Shown: positions 19,450 to 28,370 of the stretch, piece after piece | How the letters are laid out: every line of letters begins with the position of its first letter | How positions within the stretch are numbered: position 1 is the first letter of the stretch | Source of the DNA: Barthelona sp. PAP020 | Taxonomy: Eukaryota > Metamonada: BaSk clade | Reading direction: 5' to 3' | Length of the DNA stretch: 64,000 nt | Assembly: GCA_040182905.1 (NCBI GenBank) | Contig: JARQWU010000011.1 | Coordinates: 62,001 to 126,000, forward strand | The notes under the pieces: model-generated | Seen by the model: the letters and a program-made list of their open reading frames with translations, nothing else | Told to the model about the DNA's origin: nothing | Database searches by the model: none | Made by a program: the position numbers and the translations under genes

Positions 19450-21693
19450 ATGTCCGCTGTTTTAAGTTTCAACAATTTGATTGACGAAAAGGGTAATGAA
19501 TCAAGCAACAATGATATTCAAGAGAAATATCATTTGTGCAATTATTCTCCCCAATATTCAAAGCAAGAATTATTGGATTTATTTGTACGTATTCAGGAAT
19601 TACCTTCTGAATACAAGAATATTCCTGGTGTTGCTGTGATTGACCCTTATGATCCCGTCAACAGTATTGATATTGATTATTCAAAGATTTTTGAAGAGAG
19701 GAAAAAGTATCAAAAACGTACCAATCATCATAATAAAACAAAAAAAGATAATTATTCCCATGATTTTCACAGGGAAAAAACTTCTCAACGTACTTTGGAA
19801 AAGTTTCAGTTCAAGTCTAGTTCTTCAAACGATCTTGGATCCTTAAGTTCTGCTATGGATGAAGATTCATCTTTACTCAATGATCCTATTGCCAACAAAC
19901 CTTTAGGCTTGGGTCCAATTATTGCTGAACCTACCATTGAAAAGAAGCTTTATTATGAGTATATTGGTAATAACAAAGAAATTCATGGACCTTGGGGAGC
20001 TGATGAAATGCAAGCTTGGTATGATGCCAAACATTTGCCTGCAGATTTACCTATTCGTGTTGCTAATGATCCTATGCATACTCAATTTATTCGACTTGTT
20101 GAATTAATGGGAAAGAACGCCGATTTTCACAATAATCCTCATGAGAAGAAAGCTCCAATGGGCTTACCTAGCAACATTTCCCAATTTCACCAAGAAGATG
20201 TGTTTTATGGTCAATTAACATCATCTCCGATTATCAACAAGATGCTAAACTCAAAGTCTCCTCATGTTCCTGATAACTGGGAGGTTAATATCTTCAATCG
20301 TCAGAACGAACCTGAAAGTACAAAGCCAAAGGTTAGCAGTAGCGAATTTCTGTCAATGCCTTCTGATAATTGGAATGTTTCAGGTCTTAAAAAAGATACA
20401 AATGTTGTTGAAAAAGAAAATAAGGGAGATTTCCCCAAGAAAAGTGTTATCTCCATTGATGAAATTGAAACTCAGGAAAAGAAAGAAGTTAAGATTGATA
20501 CCGCCCAATTAATGAAACCTGCTACTGTTAAGAGAAGAGAAAAGAAAAGCATTTCAACACGAGAATCAACGCAAGTTGTCACAGCAGTTGCAACTGAAAT
20601 GAAAGTTGAAGAAAAATCACAAACAAACGTCATTAGTGGCCCTTCTAAAAGCAAAAATCAAAAGAAGAAAACTTTTTCAGTTGTTGTTTTGCCTGATGAT
20701 GAAACTTCTAACGAAATCTCTTTTGAAAAACCTCAAACAACAAACACAATTGATTCTTTAGCTCATTCCTTAGATGTTCAAATGGAAAATCAAAAGTCAA
20801 AAAAAGTGAATGTTGAACCCAAACATGTTATACCAGAGCGTGTTTCTAAGATTCAAGCTCAACAAAGACTGACGAAAAAATTGGAACAAGAAAAACAACA
20901 AGAACAAAAACAACAAGAACAAACAAAAAGGGGTATTTCTTTGATGCAAAATTTAAAGAAAGAATTTGGAAAAGTAGAAGTCATTGAAACTGCTGAAAAA
21001 CCAAAAGAAAAGGAAAGTAATATTGTTTTGAAGAAACCAGTGAAGAAAGTCACAACAACCACTTCCAGTTCAACCACAACTAATGTTTCTACAGTTGCTG
21101 TCAAACCAACTCCAAAATTCCATTTCAAAGAAGTTGTTGAAAAGCCAACTATTTCTTTGGCAGAACAAATTGCTGCTCAAGTAAAAGATAAAGAAACAAG
21201 AGAAAAAGAAGCATCAAAAACCAAATCTGTTTCAAATACTTTAGCTGCTTCTTTGAGTAGAAATTTGAACAAATCTGTCACTGCTGAAGCAAAAGCACAA
21301 AAGAAACTCATTGCTAGTACCGTTCAAGCACCCCAAAAAAATGTTGTTTCTACAGCAAAAACATCAAATGCTGTTAAAGGAAAACCAACATCATCTCAAT
21401 TATGGGGATCTAAGCAAAATAAACAGGAGTTACCAACAATTTCCAACAATTTCAGAAATTTTGCCATTGATGAACTGAGGAAATTACAACCCAAAACAGA
21501 GGTCGACATCAATGATTTTGTTGAAGTTTTATATGCATCAACTGATTTAGAATTGCAACAATTATGTCGTCGATATTTCGTGGAAAATCATGATTTGGAT
21601 GTGTTTATTGTTGATTTCAAAAAGAATAAAGCCTTTGAAATTATAGATGCTCAAAATGCTTTGAAGAAAACCAACAAACGCAGAAGAAAATAA
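19450..21693 (+). CDS. GYF-domain protein, GIGYF/EXA1-like translation regulator
   Basis: A 747-aa protein. Near the N-terminus YSKQELL (residues 36-42) matches the eIF4E-binding pattern YxxxxL-phi. At about residues 165-220 lies a GYF domain: YYEYIGNNKEIHGPWGADEMQAWYDAKHLPADLPI, with the hallmark GPW/GPF and WY positions. The middle is a long Lys/Gln/Glu-rich disordered and helical region, followed by a folded C-terminal block (VDINDFVEVLYASTDLELQQLCRRYF) and a basic end KKTNKRRRK. An eIF4E-binding motif plus a GYF domain is the arrangement of GIGYF1/2 in animals and EXA1 in plants, which bind Pro-rich partners and repress or tune translation of chosen mRNAs in the cytoplasm. The ATG at 19450 is the only ATG; upstream in-frame sequence has none. 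Confidence 0.78.
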   Translation: MSAVLSFNNLIDEKGNESSNNDIQEKYHLCNYSPQYSKQELLDLFVRIQELPSEYKNIPGVAVIDPYDPVNSIDIDYSKIFEERKKYQKRTNHHNKTKKDNYSHDFHREKTSQRTLEKFQFKSSSSNDLGSLSSAMDEDSSLLNDPIANKPLGLGPIIAEPTIEKKLYYEYIGNNKEIHGPWGADEMQAWYDAKHLPADLPIRVANDPMHTQFIRLVELMGKNADFHNNPHEKKAPMGLPSNISQFHQEDVFYGQLTSSPIINKMLNSKSPHVPDNWEVNIFNRQNEPESTKPKVSSSEFLSMPSDNWNVSGLKKDTNVVEKENKGDFPKKSVISIDEIETQEKKEVKIDTAQLMKPATVKRREKKSISTRESTQVVTAVATEMKVEEKSQTNVISGPSKSKNQKKKTFSVVVLPDDETSNEISFEKPQTTNTIDSLAHSLDVQMENQKSKKVNVEPKHVIPERVSKIQAQQRLTKKLEQEKQQEQKQQEQTKRGISLMQNLKKEFGKVEVIETAEKPKEKESNIVLKKPVKKVTTTTSSSTTTNVSTVAVKPTPKFHFKEVVEKPTISLAEQIAAQVKDKETREKEASKTKSVSNTLAASLSRNLNKSVTAEAKAQKKLIASTVQAPQKNVVSTAKTSNAVKGKPTSSQLWGSKQNKQELPTISNNFRNFAIDELRKLQPKTEVDINDFVEVLYASTDLELQQLCRRYFVENHDLDVFIVDFKKNKAFEIIDAQNALKKTNKRRRK

Positions 21694-22261
21694 TTTTTCA
21701 ATTTACCATGCTTTTTATTTATTTTAAATTATTTCTTTTGTAATTGCGTAAAAAAGGATCCATAAAAATCATTTTTTATTTCTTTTGTGTACCATTTATT
21801 TCTTGTCTTATTTTTGTTATCTAATTGGTGTTTGTCAGAGTGATCTTGAAATAAATAAAATTAATTTATACAAAGGTAAGTTTTGAATCTATTATTTCTT
21901 GAATTTTTAAGAAGCAAAAAACCATTTTAAAAATTTTATCCCAACTTTCTTTTTAAACAAAGAATGGCTGATAACAACTTGTTAATTGACTGAAACAACC
22001 AAATTATTTTATTTTGCCTCTATAAACATAGGATACAAAAAGATGTCATGATTTTTGAAAAAGGATTATTTCTTCCACTAAATATGTGAAGAAATGAAAC
22101 AGAAGTCACAAAACTAATGAAAAAATTATCCTAAATAAATTATAACTAGTATCCTCTACTATTCAAATACAAGCACTTGGAAAACAATCAAAAATTTTTA
22201 GACAGTTTTGAAACTTTCTACAGGAGAGGAATAAAAAAAAAATTTCTTTTACAAAGAGATC
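21694..22261. other. Convergent intergenic spacer
   Basis: A 568-bp AT-rich spacer between two 3' ends. Several AATAAA-like signals are present on both strands (for example about 21852). No ORF, tRNA or member of the repeat families is recognised. Confidence 0.45.
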
Positions 22262-23107
22262 TCATCTCACAGAAGTCAAAACCCTGTTATTCTGTATTTT
22301 CCTTGAATTATGTGTCGGTTTCGATGAACTATAAATGTTTGTCGGTTTTTGAACCTCTTTATCATCCAATAAAGCATTCAACTGTTGAATTCCTTTCATA
22401 ATTACACGTTCTTGTTGACGTAAAGCAGGAGAAGCTCTTAATGTCAAAGTTTTATCAGCTTTACGTTCGGTATGAAAGGATTGTACATTTTGTGTGTTAA
22501 ATGAAGGTGTATATTGTGTTGAAGCATAAGAAAAATCAGTAGAAGTCTCTTCCACAATTTCTTCCCTTAAATCCAAATGCTCTTTTAATTTCTGCTGATC
22601 TTGCATGAGAGATAAACATTTAAGTCGATATGAATTCTCTGAATCTTCCAAACGTTTTCTTTCAATTAATAATTGTTTGTAACCAGAAAGTTCATTCTGT
22701 AATTCAAACATATCTCTTTGATAATTTTCTTTTTCAAATTCTAAAATTTCTATTCTATCTAATAAATTTAAATTTTGTGATTTCAACGTATTCAAAGCTG
22801 TTTCAATGTTAACTTTATATTTTGCAACTTGTTCCTCTGTAATTTGACGGATTGAGTCCATTGAATTCAAACGTTTCTCAACTTCGAGCATTCTGTTCCG
22901 ATAATAGTTTAATTCATCAATATCAGTTTTGAATTGAGTATTGTTTCCTTTTGATATACTTCTTTTTGAATTAATCGAGGCAATAGGAGATTGAGGAGAA
23001 CTTGGTTTGATTGTTTTAAAAAAATCTTTGTTCGTAACAGATAAACTGGATTCATTGACATAATCATTAAAATAATTGTTATCATAAAATTGGTCAAGTG
23101 TTGTCAT
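22262..23107 (-). CDS. Coiled-coil protein of unknown function, 281 aa
   Basis: I do not recognise a family. The N-terminal 60 residues are Ser/Asn-rich and likely disordered (with SSPQSP). Residues about 62-180 form a long coiled coil with regular Leu/Ile heptads (LNYYRNRMLEVEKRLNSM, then LNLLDRIEILEFEKEN). The C-terminus is again disordered and basic, ending NRVLTSVR. It has no signal peptide or membrane segment. It is divergent from SGF29 with 97 bp between start codons. A structural, centrosomal or flagellar role is possible but nothing in the sequence proves it. Confidence 0.7.
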   Translation of the reverse strand: MTTLDQFYDNNYFNDYVNESSLSVTNKDFFKTIKPSSPQSPIASINSKRSISKGNNTQFKTDIDELNYYRNRMLEVEKRLNSMDSIRQITEEQVAKYKVNIETALNTLKSQNLNLLDRIEILEFEKENYQRDMFELQNELSGYKQLLIERKRLEDSENSYRLKCLSLMQDQQKLKEHLDLREEIVEETSTDFSYASTQYTPSFNTQNVQSFHTERKADKTLTLRASPALRQQERVIMKGIQQLNALLDDKEVQKPTNIYSSSKPTHNSRKIQNNRVLTSVR

Positions 23108-23204
23108 CTGATCGCAATAAAAGTATCAATCAAATTAAACGTTAAAAACGATTTTTGTTTAACAAAGATAAAAATTTTTATTTTTTCTTCTTCTTGTTTC
23201 AACA
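23108..23204. promoter_or_regulatory. 97-bp divergent promoter region, coiled-coil gene/SGF29
   Basis: The spacer holds both promoters. A T6 tract followed by CTTCTTCTTG ends 18 nt before the SGF29 ATG. On the other strand a weaker ACTTTTATTG lies before the coiled-coil ATG. Confidence 0.4.
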
Positions 23205-24077
23205 ATGTCTGTAATTCTTGCAAACAAATGGTTTCCAACACAAGAAGAATTGGATAGTTTAATATTGAATACACAAGAAACAAGAGCAAATTTACAATCT
23301 GATGTTCAGGATTTTAATGCATCATCCAATTTTGTTTTGGAAAATATTGATAATGAAAATGTTGATATTGGTCTTTATCATCAAAAATATGGGATAAAAG
23401 AAAGATTAACTTCGATTAAAAAAAGTGCAACAAATTACAAAGAGCATCTTGAAAAAACCATTGATAAATTGGAAGAAATACTTAAATATGAAACCACTTT
23501 TTTCATTCCTGGTGTATTTAAATCAGAATCTTTAAAAAAAGAATTTGTTGGGTTTGAATTATTCAGACCTTTCATTGATTCAGAGGTTGGACAACGTGTA
23601 GCTGTTAATGTTCCGATTGAGAATGATAGCTATTGGATTTTAGGAATAATACAAGAAGTAAAAGAGAATGGTGAATATACTATAATGGATTTTGTTGAGA
23701 AAAATGTTGTTTATAAGACTACTGGCGATAAGTTAAGAAAGTTACCTGTTGTAGATAGTTTTTTTTGTATAGGTGACATAGTATTGGCGGTATATCCAGA
23801 ATCGACTACTTTTTACCCTGCTTGGATTCTAGGAAGAAGAACCTGGTATAACACTGCTTCAAAAAGAACAGAAACACATTATTTGGTTAGATATTTTGAT
23901 GATGTTTTAGATTCAAATGATTTGCATTGTGTCTATTGCATACCTTGGTCTTGGGTTATTCGAACACAGGAAGGAGATGTGGAAATTTCTAAGGCTCCAA
24001 CGGATATTTATGGTTCAGGTGCAAATCGGATTGATGTGGGACAAGACAAAGATGTAGACAAACCAATGGAGATCTAG
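23205..24077 (+). CDS. SGF29: SAGA-associated factor 29 (SGF29-type tandem tudor protein)
   Basis: A 290-aa protein. An N-terminal helical region carries a coiled coil (KERLTSIKKSATNYKEHLEK). From about residue 125 it has the SGF29 C-terminal double-tudor domain: GQRVAVNVPIENDSYWILG, an EYTIMDF strand, then IGDIVLAVYPESTTFYPAWI and THYLVRYFDD. The VLAVYPESTTFYPA block is the most family-specific piece. SGF29 is the SAGA/ADA histone-acetyltransferase subunit whose tudors read H3K4me2/3. The aromatic residues expected to build the methyl-lysine cage (Tyr, Tyr, Phe in the YPxTTxFY segment) are present. Length agrees with animal SGF29 (about 290 aa). Confidence 0.87.
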   Translation: MSVILANKWFPTQEELDSLILNTQETRANLQSDVQDFNASSNFVLENIDNENVDIGLYHQKYGIKERLTSIKKSATNYKEHLEKTIDKLEEILKYETTFFIPGVFKSESLKKEFVGFELFRPFIDSEVGQRVAVNVPIENDSYWILGIIQEVKENGEYTIMDFVEKNVVYKTTGDKLRKLPVVDSFFCIGDIVLAVYPESTTFYPAWILGRRTWYNTASKRTETHYLVRYFDDVLDSNDLHCVYCIPWSWVIRTQEGDVEISKAPTDIYGSGANRIDVGQDKDVDKPMEI

Positions 24078-24964
24078 GATGATTCGTTGGATTATTTTCC
24101 TTTCATTAATTCTAGCATTTTTGATGTATTTGCTGTAACATGTTCTTTTAAACATTTCATTCTGTGATTGATCTCGTGTAAATGAAGATTATGATAATGT
24201 TTTGGTTAAGACTCTTCTTGATCCATCTTGGTTTTTATTCAATCACATTTCGTAAAAGTTGGTCTATTTTATTTTTGTTTGTATTTTGAAATGTTTTGAA
24301 ATATTTTGAGCAGAAAACTGATTCTGATATCAGATTCAAATGAATGAATAAGTTAGATTGTGAAACAACTATTAACGCTTTAATTAAGTACAGTACACCT
24401 CTGAAGAGAGATTAAAAATGAATTTTGTTAACTTTTTACATGTCAAAGTCCATTCGTAAAAACTATCCAATAAAATCATAAATTCATCTTTCAATTGCTC
24501 AATTATTGGTTCCCAAGCTATGAGCCTTTGTTTTTAAACTAATGTAGTCGCATAATGGCATGAAAACTCTTTGTGGAAAAGTTAAAATCTTTTCAGTGGA
24601 AAAAGTAGAATTTGAACCAACTTGGATTGAAAAAATCCTCAAAGCAACTTAACCACAATCAATAAAAAGCAAAGTTCAAGGCATAGAAATCCCAGTCTAG
24701 ATTGTGATAGACAAAGGGTTTGAGATCTTTCACTTCCTAATTTGAGATACAAGAACATTCAATGAATAATAAGCTCTTTTGTTCACTTGTACGAACAAAC
24801 CCTTTCTATTCCAGGAACATCCAAAAAACAAAGGCATACAATTTTACAATGACATGAAAATCTACTTCCATACACCAAACACACAAGACATTTTAAATTC
24901 AACAACTTTTCCCCTTGGAACTTCAATATACAAAAAGAACCTTCCTAGTTCCCATTGTTTTTTC
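24078..24964. other. Long convergent intergenic spacer with possible repeat remnants
   Basis: An 887-bp spacer between the 3' ends of SGF29 and the AMPK gamma gene. No convincing ORF on either strand. The string TTGTGAAACAACT (about 24358-24370) is the reverse complement of the end of the dispersed repeat's AGTTGTTTCACAA palindrome. TGTACGAAC followed by CCAGGAAC (about 24788-24818) resembles the start of the retroelement-like region near 44832. Both matches are short and may be chance. Confidence 0.4.
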
Positions 24965-25948
24965 TCAATATTTCGCCAAAACTTTCAGCAAATCTGATAA
25001 TGACACTAGTTTTGTGAAAACTTGCTCACTGTCCACTTCTTTAGAGATCAAAAATCGATGGATTTTGCTTTTCGCTAACCTTGATAAAACCTGCATCAGA
25101 GTGATAGATTGATCAAAAACAGTCAATTTCTCAGAAGTAGCCTCTCGTAACAATAAAACTTCTTCAACAGTAATCTCCATCGGAATTTCTTCCCCCCAAG
25201 AACGATATAAAAACTGCAAGACATCGGTTCTAGATACAGCATCAACAACAGTACCTTCTGAGTCTTTTACCAAAAAAGCAGAAACGTCCAATTGTGCAAA
25301 TTTTTTCAAAAGTTCCAGCCATTTCATTTCCGTGGAAACTGAATCAACTTCTGTGATACAAGTCCCCATCTCTTCAATTTCAGATAACGTGAGATCCAAA
25401 ACAGGAGTATGTTTTCGATATTTAAGTACCAAAAATCGAATAATACGACGATAAGAAATTATATGCAGGGGATCTCCTTGATCTGATAAAATTGGAATAC
25501 GGTTCACATTGTTTTCACGTAATAAAGATAAAGCACTGTATAAAGAGTCATTGGGAGACAAAATCGGAGTTAATCTACATTGGTTTCTCAATGATTGATT
25601 TCTCAACAAAGTAGACCAATCAATAATCTCAGTATTGAAATCCTTATTATTTTCAATCGTTTCATCATACATTTTAATTAAAGTTGCAATGATATTGGAA
25701 ATATTTAACATACCAATAATTGAAGAATTTTTAGAATCCCAAAGAGGTGACGATGTAATGTCATTTTCACCTAAAATATACACTCCATCCAAAAAGGACA
25801 AATCACCATCTGCAACTACTACTTTTCCTGAATCAGGCATAAGGTCATAACAAGTATAACCATTTAAAAATTGCTGAATAGGAAACTTATCATTGTCAAA
25901 ATCATTATCTACGGATGAATCGGTATCAGTATCGGAAAAATCAGACAT
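24965..25948 (-). CDS. AMP-activated protein kinase gamma subunit (SNF4-like, CBS repeats)
   Basis: A 327-aa protein, the typical length of yeast SNF4 and animal AMPK gamma-1. After an acidic Ser/Asp leader (SDTDTDSSVDNDFDND) it begins FLNGYTCYDLMPDSGKVVVAD, the family start. Then come SSPLWDSKNSSIIGMLNISNII (CBS1, with the PLWDS motif), RLTPILSPNDSLYSALSLL with VNRIPILSDQGDPLHIISYRRI (CBS2), and two more CBS units with SAFLVKDSEGTVVDAVSRTDVL and IHRFLISKE near the end. Four CBS motifs form two Bateman modules that bind AMP/ADP/ATP and control the kinase during energy stress. Only this subunit is in the window. It is divergent from the HAUS2-like gene with 58 bp between starts. The second module is more diverged than the first. 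Confidence 0.88.
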   Translation of the reverse strand: MSDFSDTDTDSSVDNDFDNDKFPIQQFLNGYTCYDLMPDSGKVVVADGDLSFLDGVYILGENDITSSPLWDSKNSSIIGMLNISNIIATLIKMYDETIENNKDFNTEIIDWSTLLRNQSLRNQCRLTPILSPNDSLYSALSLLRENNVNRIPILSDQGDPLHIISYRRIIRFLVLKYRKHTPVLDLTLSEIEEMGTCITEVDSVSTEMKWLELLKKFAQLDVSAFLVKDSEGTVVDAVSRTDVLQFLYRSWGEEIPMEITVEEVLLLREATSEKLTVFDQSITLMQVLSRLAKSKIHRFLISKEVDSEQVFTKLVSLSDLLKVLAKY

Positions 25949-26006
25949 TTTAATTTTTGGCTAAAAAAAATTAAAACAAAAAGAAATTGACACAATTTTT
26001 TCATTT
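25949..26006. promoter_or_regulatory. 58-bp divergent promoter region, AMPK gamma/HAUS2-like
   Basis: This is the shortest start-to-start spacer in the window. It carries opposed T-tracts: T8 on the minus strand (A8 at 25963-25970, 15 nt before the AMPK gamma ATG) and T6 at 25996-26001, 5 nt before the other ATG. Confidence 0.45.
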
Positions 26007-26603
26007 ATGACTTCAAATCCATGGGAATTTCAAATATACGATCCTTCTTTTGATATTGTTAATGAAATTGCAAATGAATTAAATGTTGAAAAATACAATT
26101 TGGAAGATGATACAAAAGAAAAGAATGAATTACTTGATATCATCAATGAATTATGTCCAAAACATTTAAAATTGATTCATATTCAAATGAAATCAACGGA
26201 AATCAATCTTATTAATAAATTAAACAAGCTTTTTGAAAACGATAAATTACATCACTTTGTTGAAACTCTTCAAGGAACAATCATTTTTTTAGAACAATTA
26301 GCTAATAATCAAGATCGATTAAGGTGGATTTTGACAAAACAAATCAAAGAATCATCACACATAATACCTCTTAAATTGGAAGATACTGACCAAATATTTC
26401 TTTTACTCAATAGCATGAAACAATTTTTGACAAATAACAAACATATTGAGAATCTGCAACATTTGGCCTACAATAGACATATTTATGACAATTATTCTGT
26501 AAATGTTCAAAACATTAAAGATACCCTTGATAAGTCAATAAACAATATTGAGTTTGTGATTTCTTCCCTTGAAACCATTTCTCAAATTGTAACTGATGTT
26601 TGA
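26007..26603 (+). CDS. Putative HAUS2-like augmin subunit
   Basis: A 198-aa all-helical protein. It starts MTSNPWEF; human HAUS2 also has an early NPW. The helical pattern then matches HAUS2 as I recall it: KHLKLIHIQMKSTEINLINKL, an HHFVETLQGTIIFLEQLANNQDRLRWIL block, IIPLKLEDTDQIFLLLNSMKQFL, and a final LDKSINNIEFVISSLETI helix. HAUS2 belongs to the augmin complex that recruits gamma-tubulin complexes to the sides of existing microtubules in the spindle. The call rests on pattern similarity rather than a signature motif, so another coiled-coil complex subunit remains possible. It is tail-to-tail with LSM1 (48 bp between stops). Confidence 0.5.
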   Translation: MTSNPWEFQIYDPSFDIVNEIANELNVEKYNLEDDTKEKNELLDIINELCPKHLKLIHIQMKSTEINLINKLNKLFENDKLHHFVETLQGTIIFLEQLANNQDRLRWILTKQIKESSHIIPLKLEDTDQIFLLLNSMKQFLTNNKHIENLQHLAYNRHIYDNYSVNVQNIKDTLDKSINNIEFVISSLETISQIVTDV

Positions 26604-26651
26604 ATGGCAGATAAATTTAATCCAAAAAAAAATCTTTCTTTTTAAGACTAT

Positions 26652-27065
26652 TTATGCAAATACACCCTCGTTCGGGTTCAAACAAGGTTCTTCTAAGGTC
26701 CAACTAATTTTATTCAACTGTCTTATATCCCAAGATTCCATTGCAGGTTTTTCATCCAAATCATATTCATATTTTCCATATATTTTTATATCTTGAGCAT
26801 GATAAATCTGAGCACACATTTCTTCATCATCAGCAGCATTGGTTTCTGTAATTGTTCTTTCAAATGCATTACCCAAAACAATATTTCCATGTTGATCAAT
26901 TGTTTTAAGAATTCCAATGGTATAGATGTCTGAAGAAGACCATATCAAAACAAATTGTCCTAAATCTTCAATCAAAGAAGAAATTCCTTGTAAAAATATT
27001 TTGTTTGATCTCCATTTCTTTTGAAGGTTTTTGTTATTATCATTATAAGTGTTTTTTTGGTTCAT
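26652..27065 (-). CDS. LSM1: U6 snRNA-associated Sm-like protein LSM1
   Basis: A 137-aa protein with a single Sm fold. The N-terminal helix ISSLIEDLG is followed by Sm1 (VLIWSSSDIYTIGILKTIDQHGNIVLGNAFERTI) and Sm2 (DIKIYGKYEYD). LSM1-specific features are the SLIED...GQ start, IG(I/F)L(K/R)(T/S)IDQ, N(I/L)VL and the ER(T/I) strand. An extra C-terminal helix follows, as in LSM1. LSM1-7 binds oligoadenylated mRNA 3' ends in the cytoplasm and promotes decapping in P-bodies. A T8 tract on the coding strand lies 28 nt before the ATG. Some Sm2 residues deviate (family RG(E/N) is here KIYG), as is common in LSM1. Confidence 0.8.
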   Translation of the reverse strand: MNQKNTYNDNNKNLQKKWRSNKIFLQGISSLIEDLGQFVLIWSSSDIYTIGILKTIDQHGNIVLGNAFERTITETNAADDEEMCAQIYHAQDIKIYGKYEYDLDEKPAMESWDIRQLNKISWTLEEPCLNPNEGVFA

Positions 27066-28235
27066 TCTTATTTTTTTGATGGTAAATAATTGAAAAAAAA
27101 TCCTTTAAAAGGTGTTTATTTCGTTTTTTTTTTAGCTCCTTTCAATTGATATTGTCTCAAATTTATTTGATTCATCTATTTTTTGTTACTTTATCTTTTT
27201 ATTCTGAAAATAACTTCAGCCGTCTCATTCAAAATAATTATTTTTAAACATTAAGTTAAAAAAATCCAATTAATGTAAATTTGAGAAATTTTCAAAGTAA
27301 TAATAACAATGGATCAATAATATTTCAAAGAAAGAAAATATTCTTTTTCAAAAAGAATAGCAGAAATACAGTTGTAATAATTTTGAATGTGGCTATTACT
27401 TAATATAGACATAATAATTGATTGTTAAACAAATGCATTATTGCGTAATTATGAGAGAATATTTGGACTCATCAAATATGTTTTCATTTACATTTATAGA
27501 GGCCAAAGTCATCAAAATGGATAAAAATTATCGCATATTTGAATAAAGTTTCCATTTTTGTAAGTGGTTGGCAGAAAGCATTTTGAAGAAAGATAAAATG
27601 GAATACAACAAGTTGTGTTTGAAAGAAGGCTATTCTTAAACAACAATTTCGTTTAAAATTTGCAAAAAATAAAGTTTATTTCCAAGCCAAGAAGCACTGT
27701 GCGTATGAGTGAATAAAATAGAAGTGTTTATTTTGTTAAGGGCTTTCGAGGCCTTATTGATCTGTTGAAAAACTTTAGATTTTCTAAGGTACAAGTTAAA
27801 CTTTAAGAATTTTGCTTTTGCAAAAATACAAAAAAATAGGAACAAGGAATTTCTCTGAAATTCTCCTACTTGATCGTTCCAATTACATTTCATTCTCTCA
27901 ATTCCCCTCCTGGGATTTTGACTGAAATTTGCTAGAATGAGTTTTTTGAGTTTACTTTCTTTGTAAATAAATATAGTTGTTTCACAACTGGACCAATTCT
28001 TTGCAAATTTATTTCAGGCTTGTGAATAACCCTAATTATTCCTTATTCATTTATATGTATAATGTTCTTTAGTTTAAAACAAAATGTAATCATAATTTTT
28101 TTAAAAAACATTTAAAATCATGTGTTCTTTTGAATAAAAATTTTTAATCAATTTCTAAAACAGTTCCATTATTTTTACTTCATTCTTATATCCACATATC
28201 CACATTAAAGTCGTTAAAATTGCTTTCTTTTTCAT
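27066..28235. other. Accessory spacer upstream of tRNA-Ala
   Basis: A 1.17-kb spacer with no protein gene. The first 600 bp are plain AT-rich sequence that should include the LSM1 promoter. A copy of the dispersed ~320-bp repeat occupies 27675-28000, ending about 235 bp upstream of tRNA-Ala. A short duplicated ATATCCACAT motif lies at about 28190-28205. Confidence 0.6.
27675..28000 (+). repeat. Dispersed ~320-bp repeat, copy B
   Basis: Close match to 1703-2025 in the same orientation, with shared blocks AAGAAGCACTGTGCGTATGA, GATCTGTTGAAAAACTTTAG, TTTTGCTTTTGCAAAAATAC and CTTTGTAAATAAATATAGTT. It ends with the same AGTTGTTTCACAACT palindrome (27975-27989). Scattered substitutions and small indels suggest two independent, moderately old insertions. 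Confidence 0.75.
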
Positions 28236-28308
28236 GGGCTATTAGCTCACCTGGTAGAGCACCCGCTTAGCATGCGGGAGGCACGGGGATCGACGCCCTG
28301 ATAGTCCA
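28236..28308 (+). tRNA. tRNA-Ala (anticodon AGC)
   Basis: The cloverleaf is clear. Acceptor GGGCTAT pairs with ATAGTCC (one G-U); the D-arm is GCTC/GAGC. The anticodon stem is CCCGC/GCGGG with loop TTAGCAT, and the T-stem CGGGG/CCCTG encloses loop ATCGACG, with discriminator A. The loop starts with A54 rather than T54, as known for plant-type tRNA-Ala, so this is not a sign of decay. There is no intron. A T6 run at 28309-28314 is the Pol III terminator. A mobile repeat begins about 62 nt downstream. Confidence 0.95.
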
Positions 28309-28370
28309 TTTTTTCATTTTAAAAACAAAGGATCAGGATCGAGTACCGGAAATCATACAAATTACTTTCA

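Noticed and set aside
28236-28308. Idea that tRNA-Ala is a pseudogene because its T-loop begins with A
   Set aside because: A54 is known in plant-type tRNA-Ala, and all stems pair and a terminator follows.
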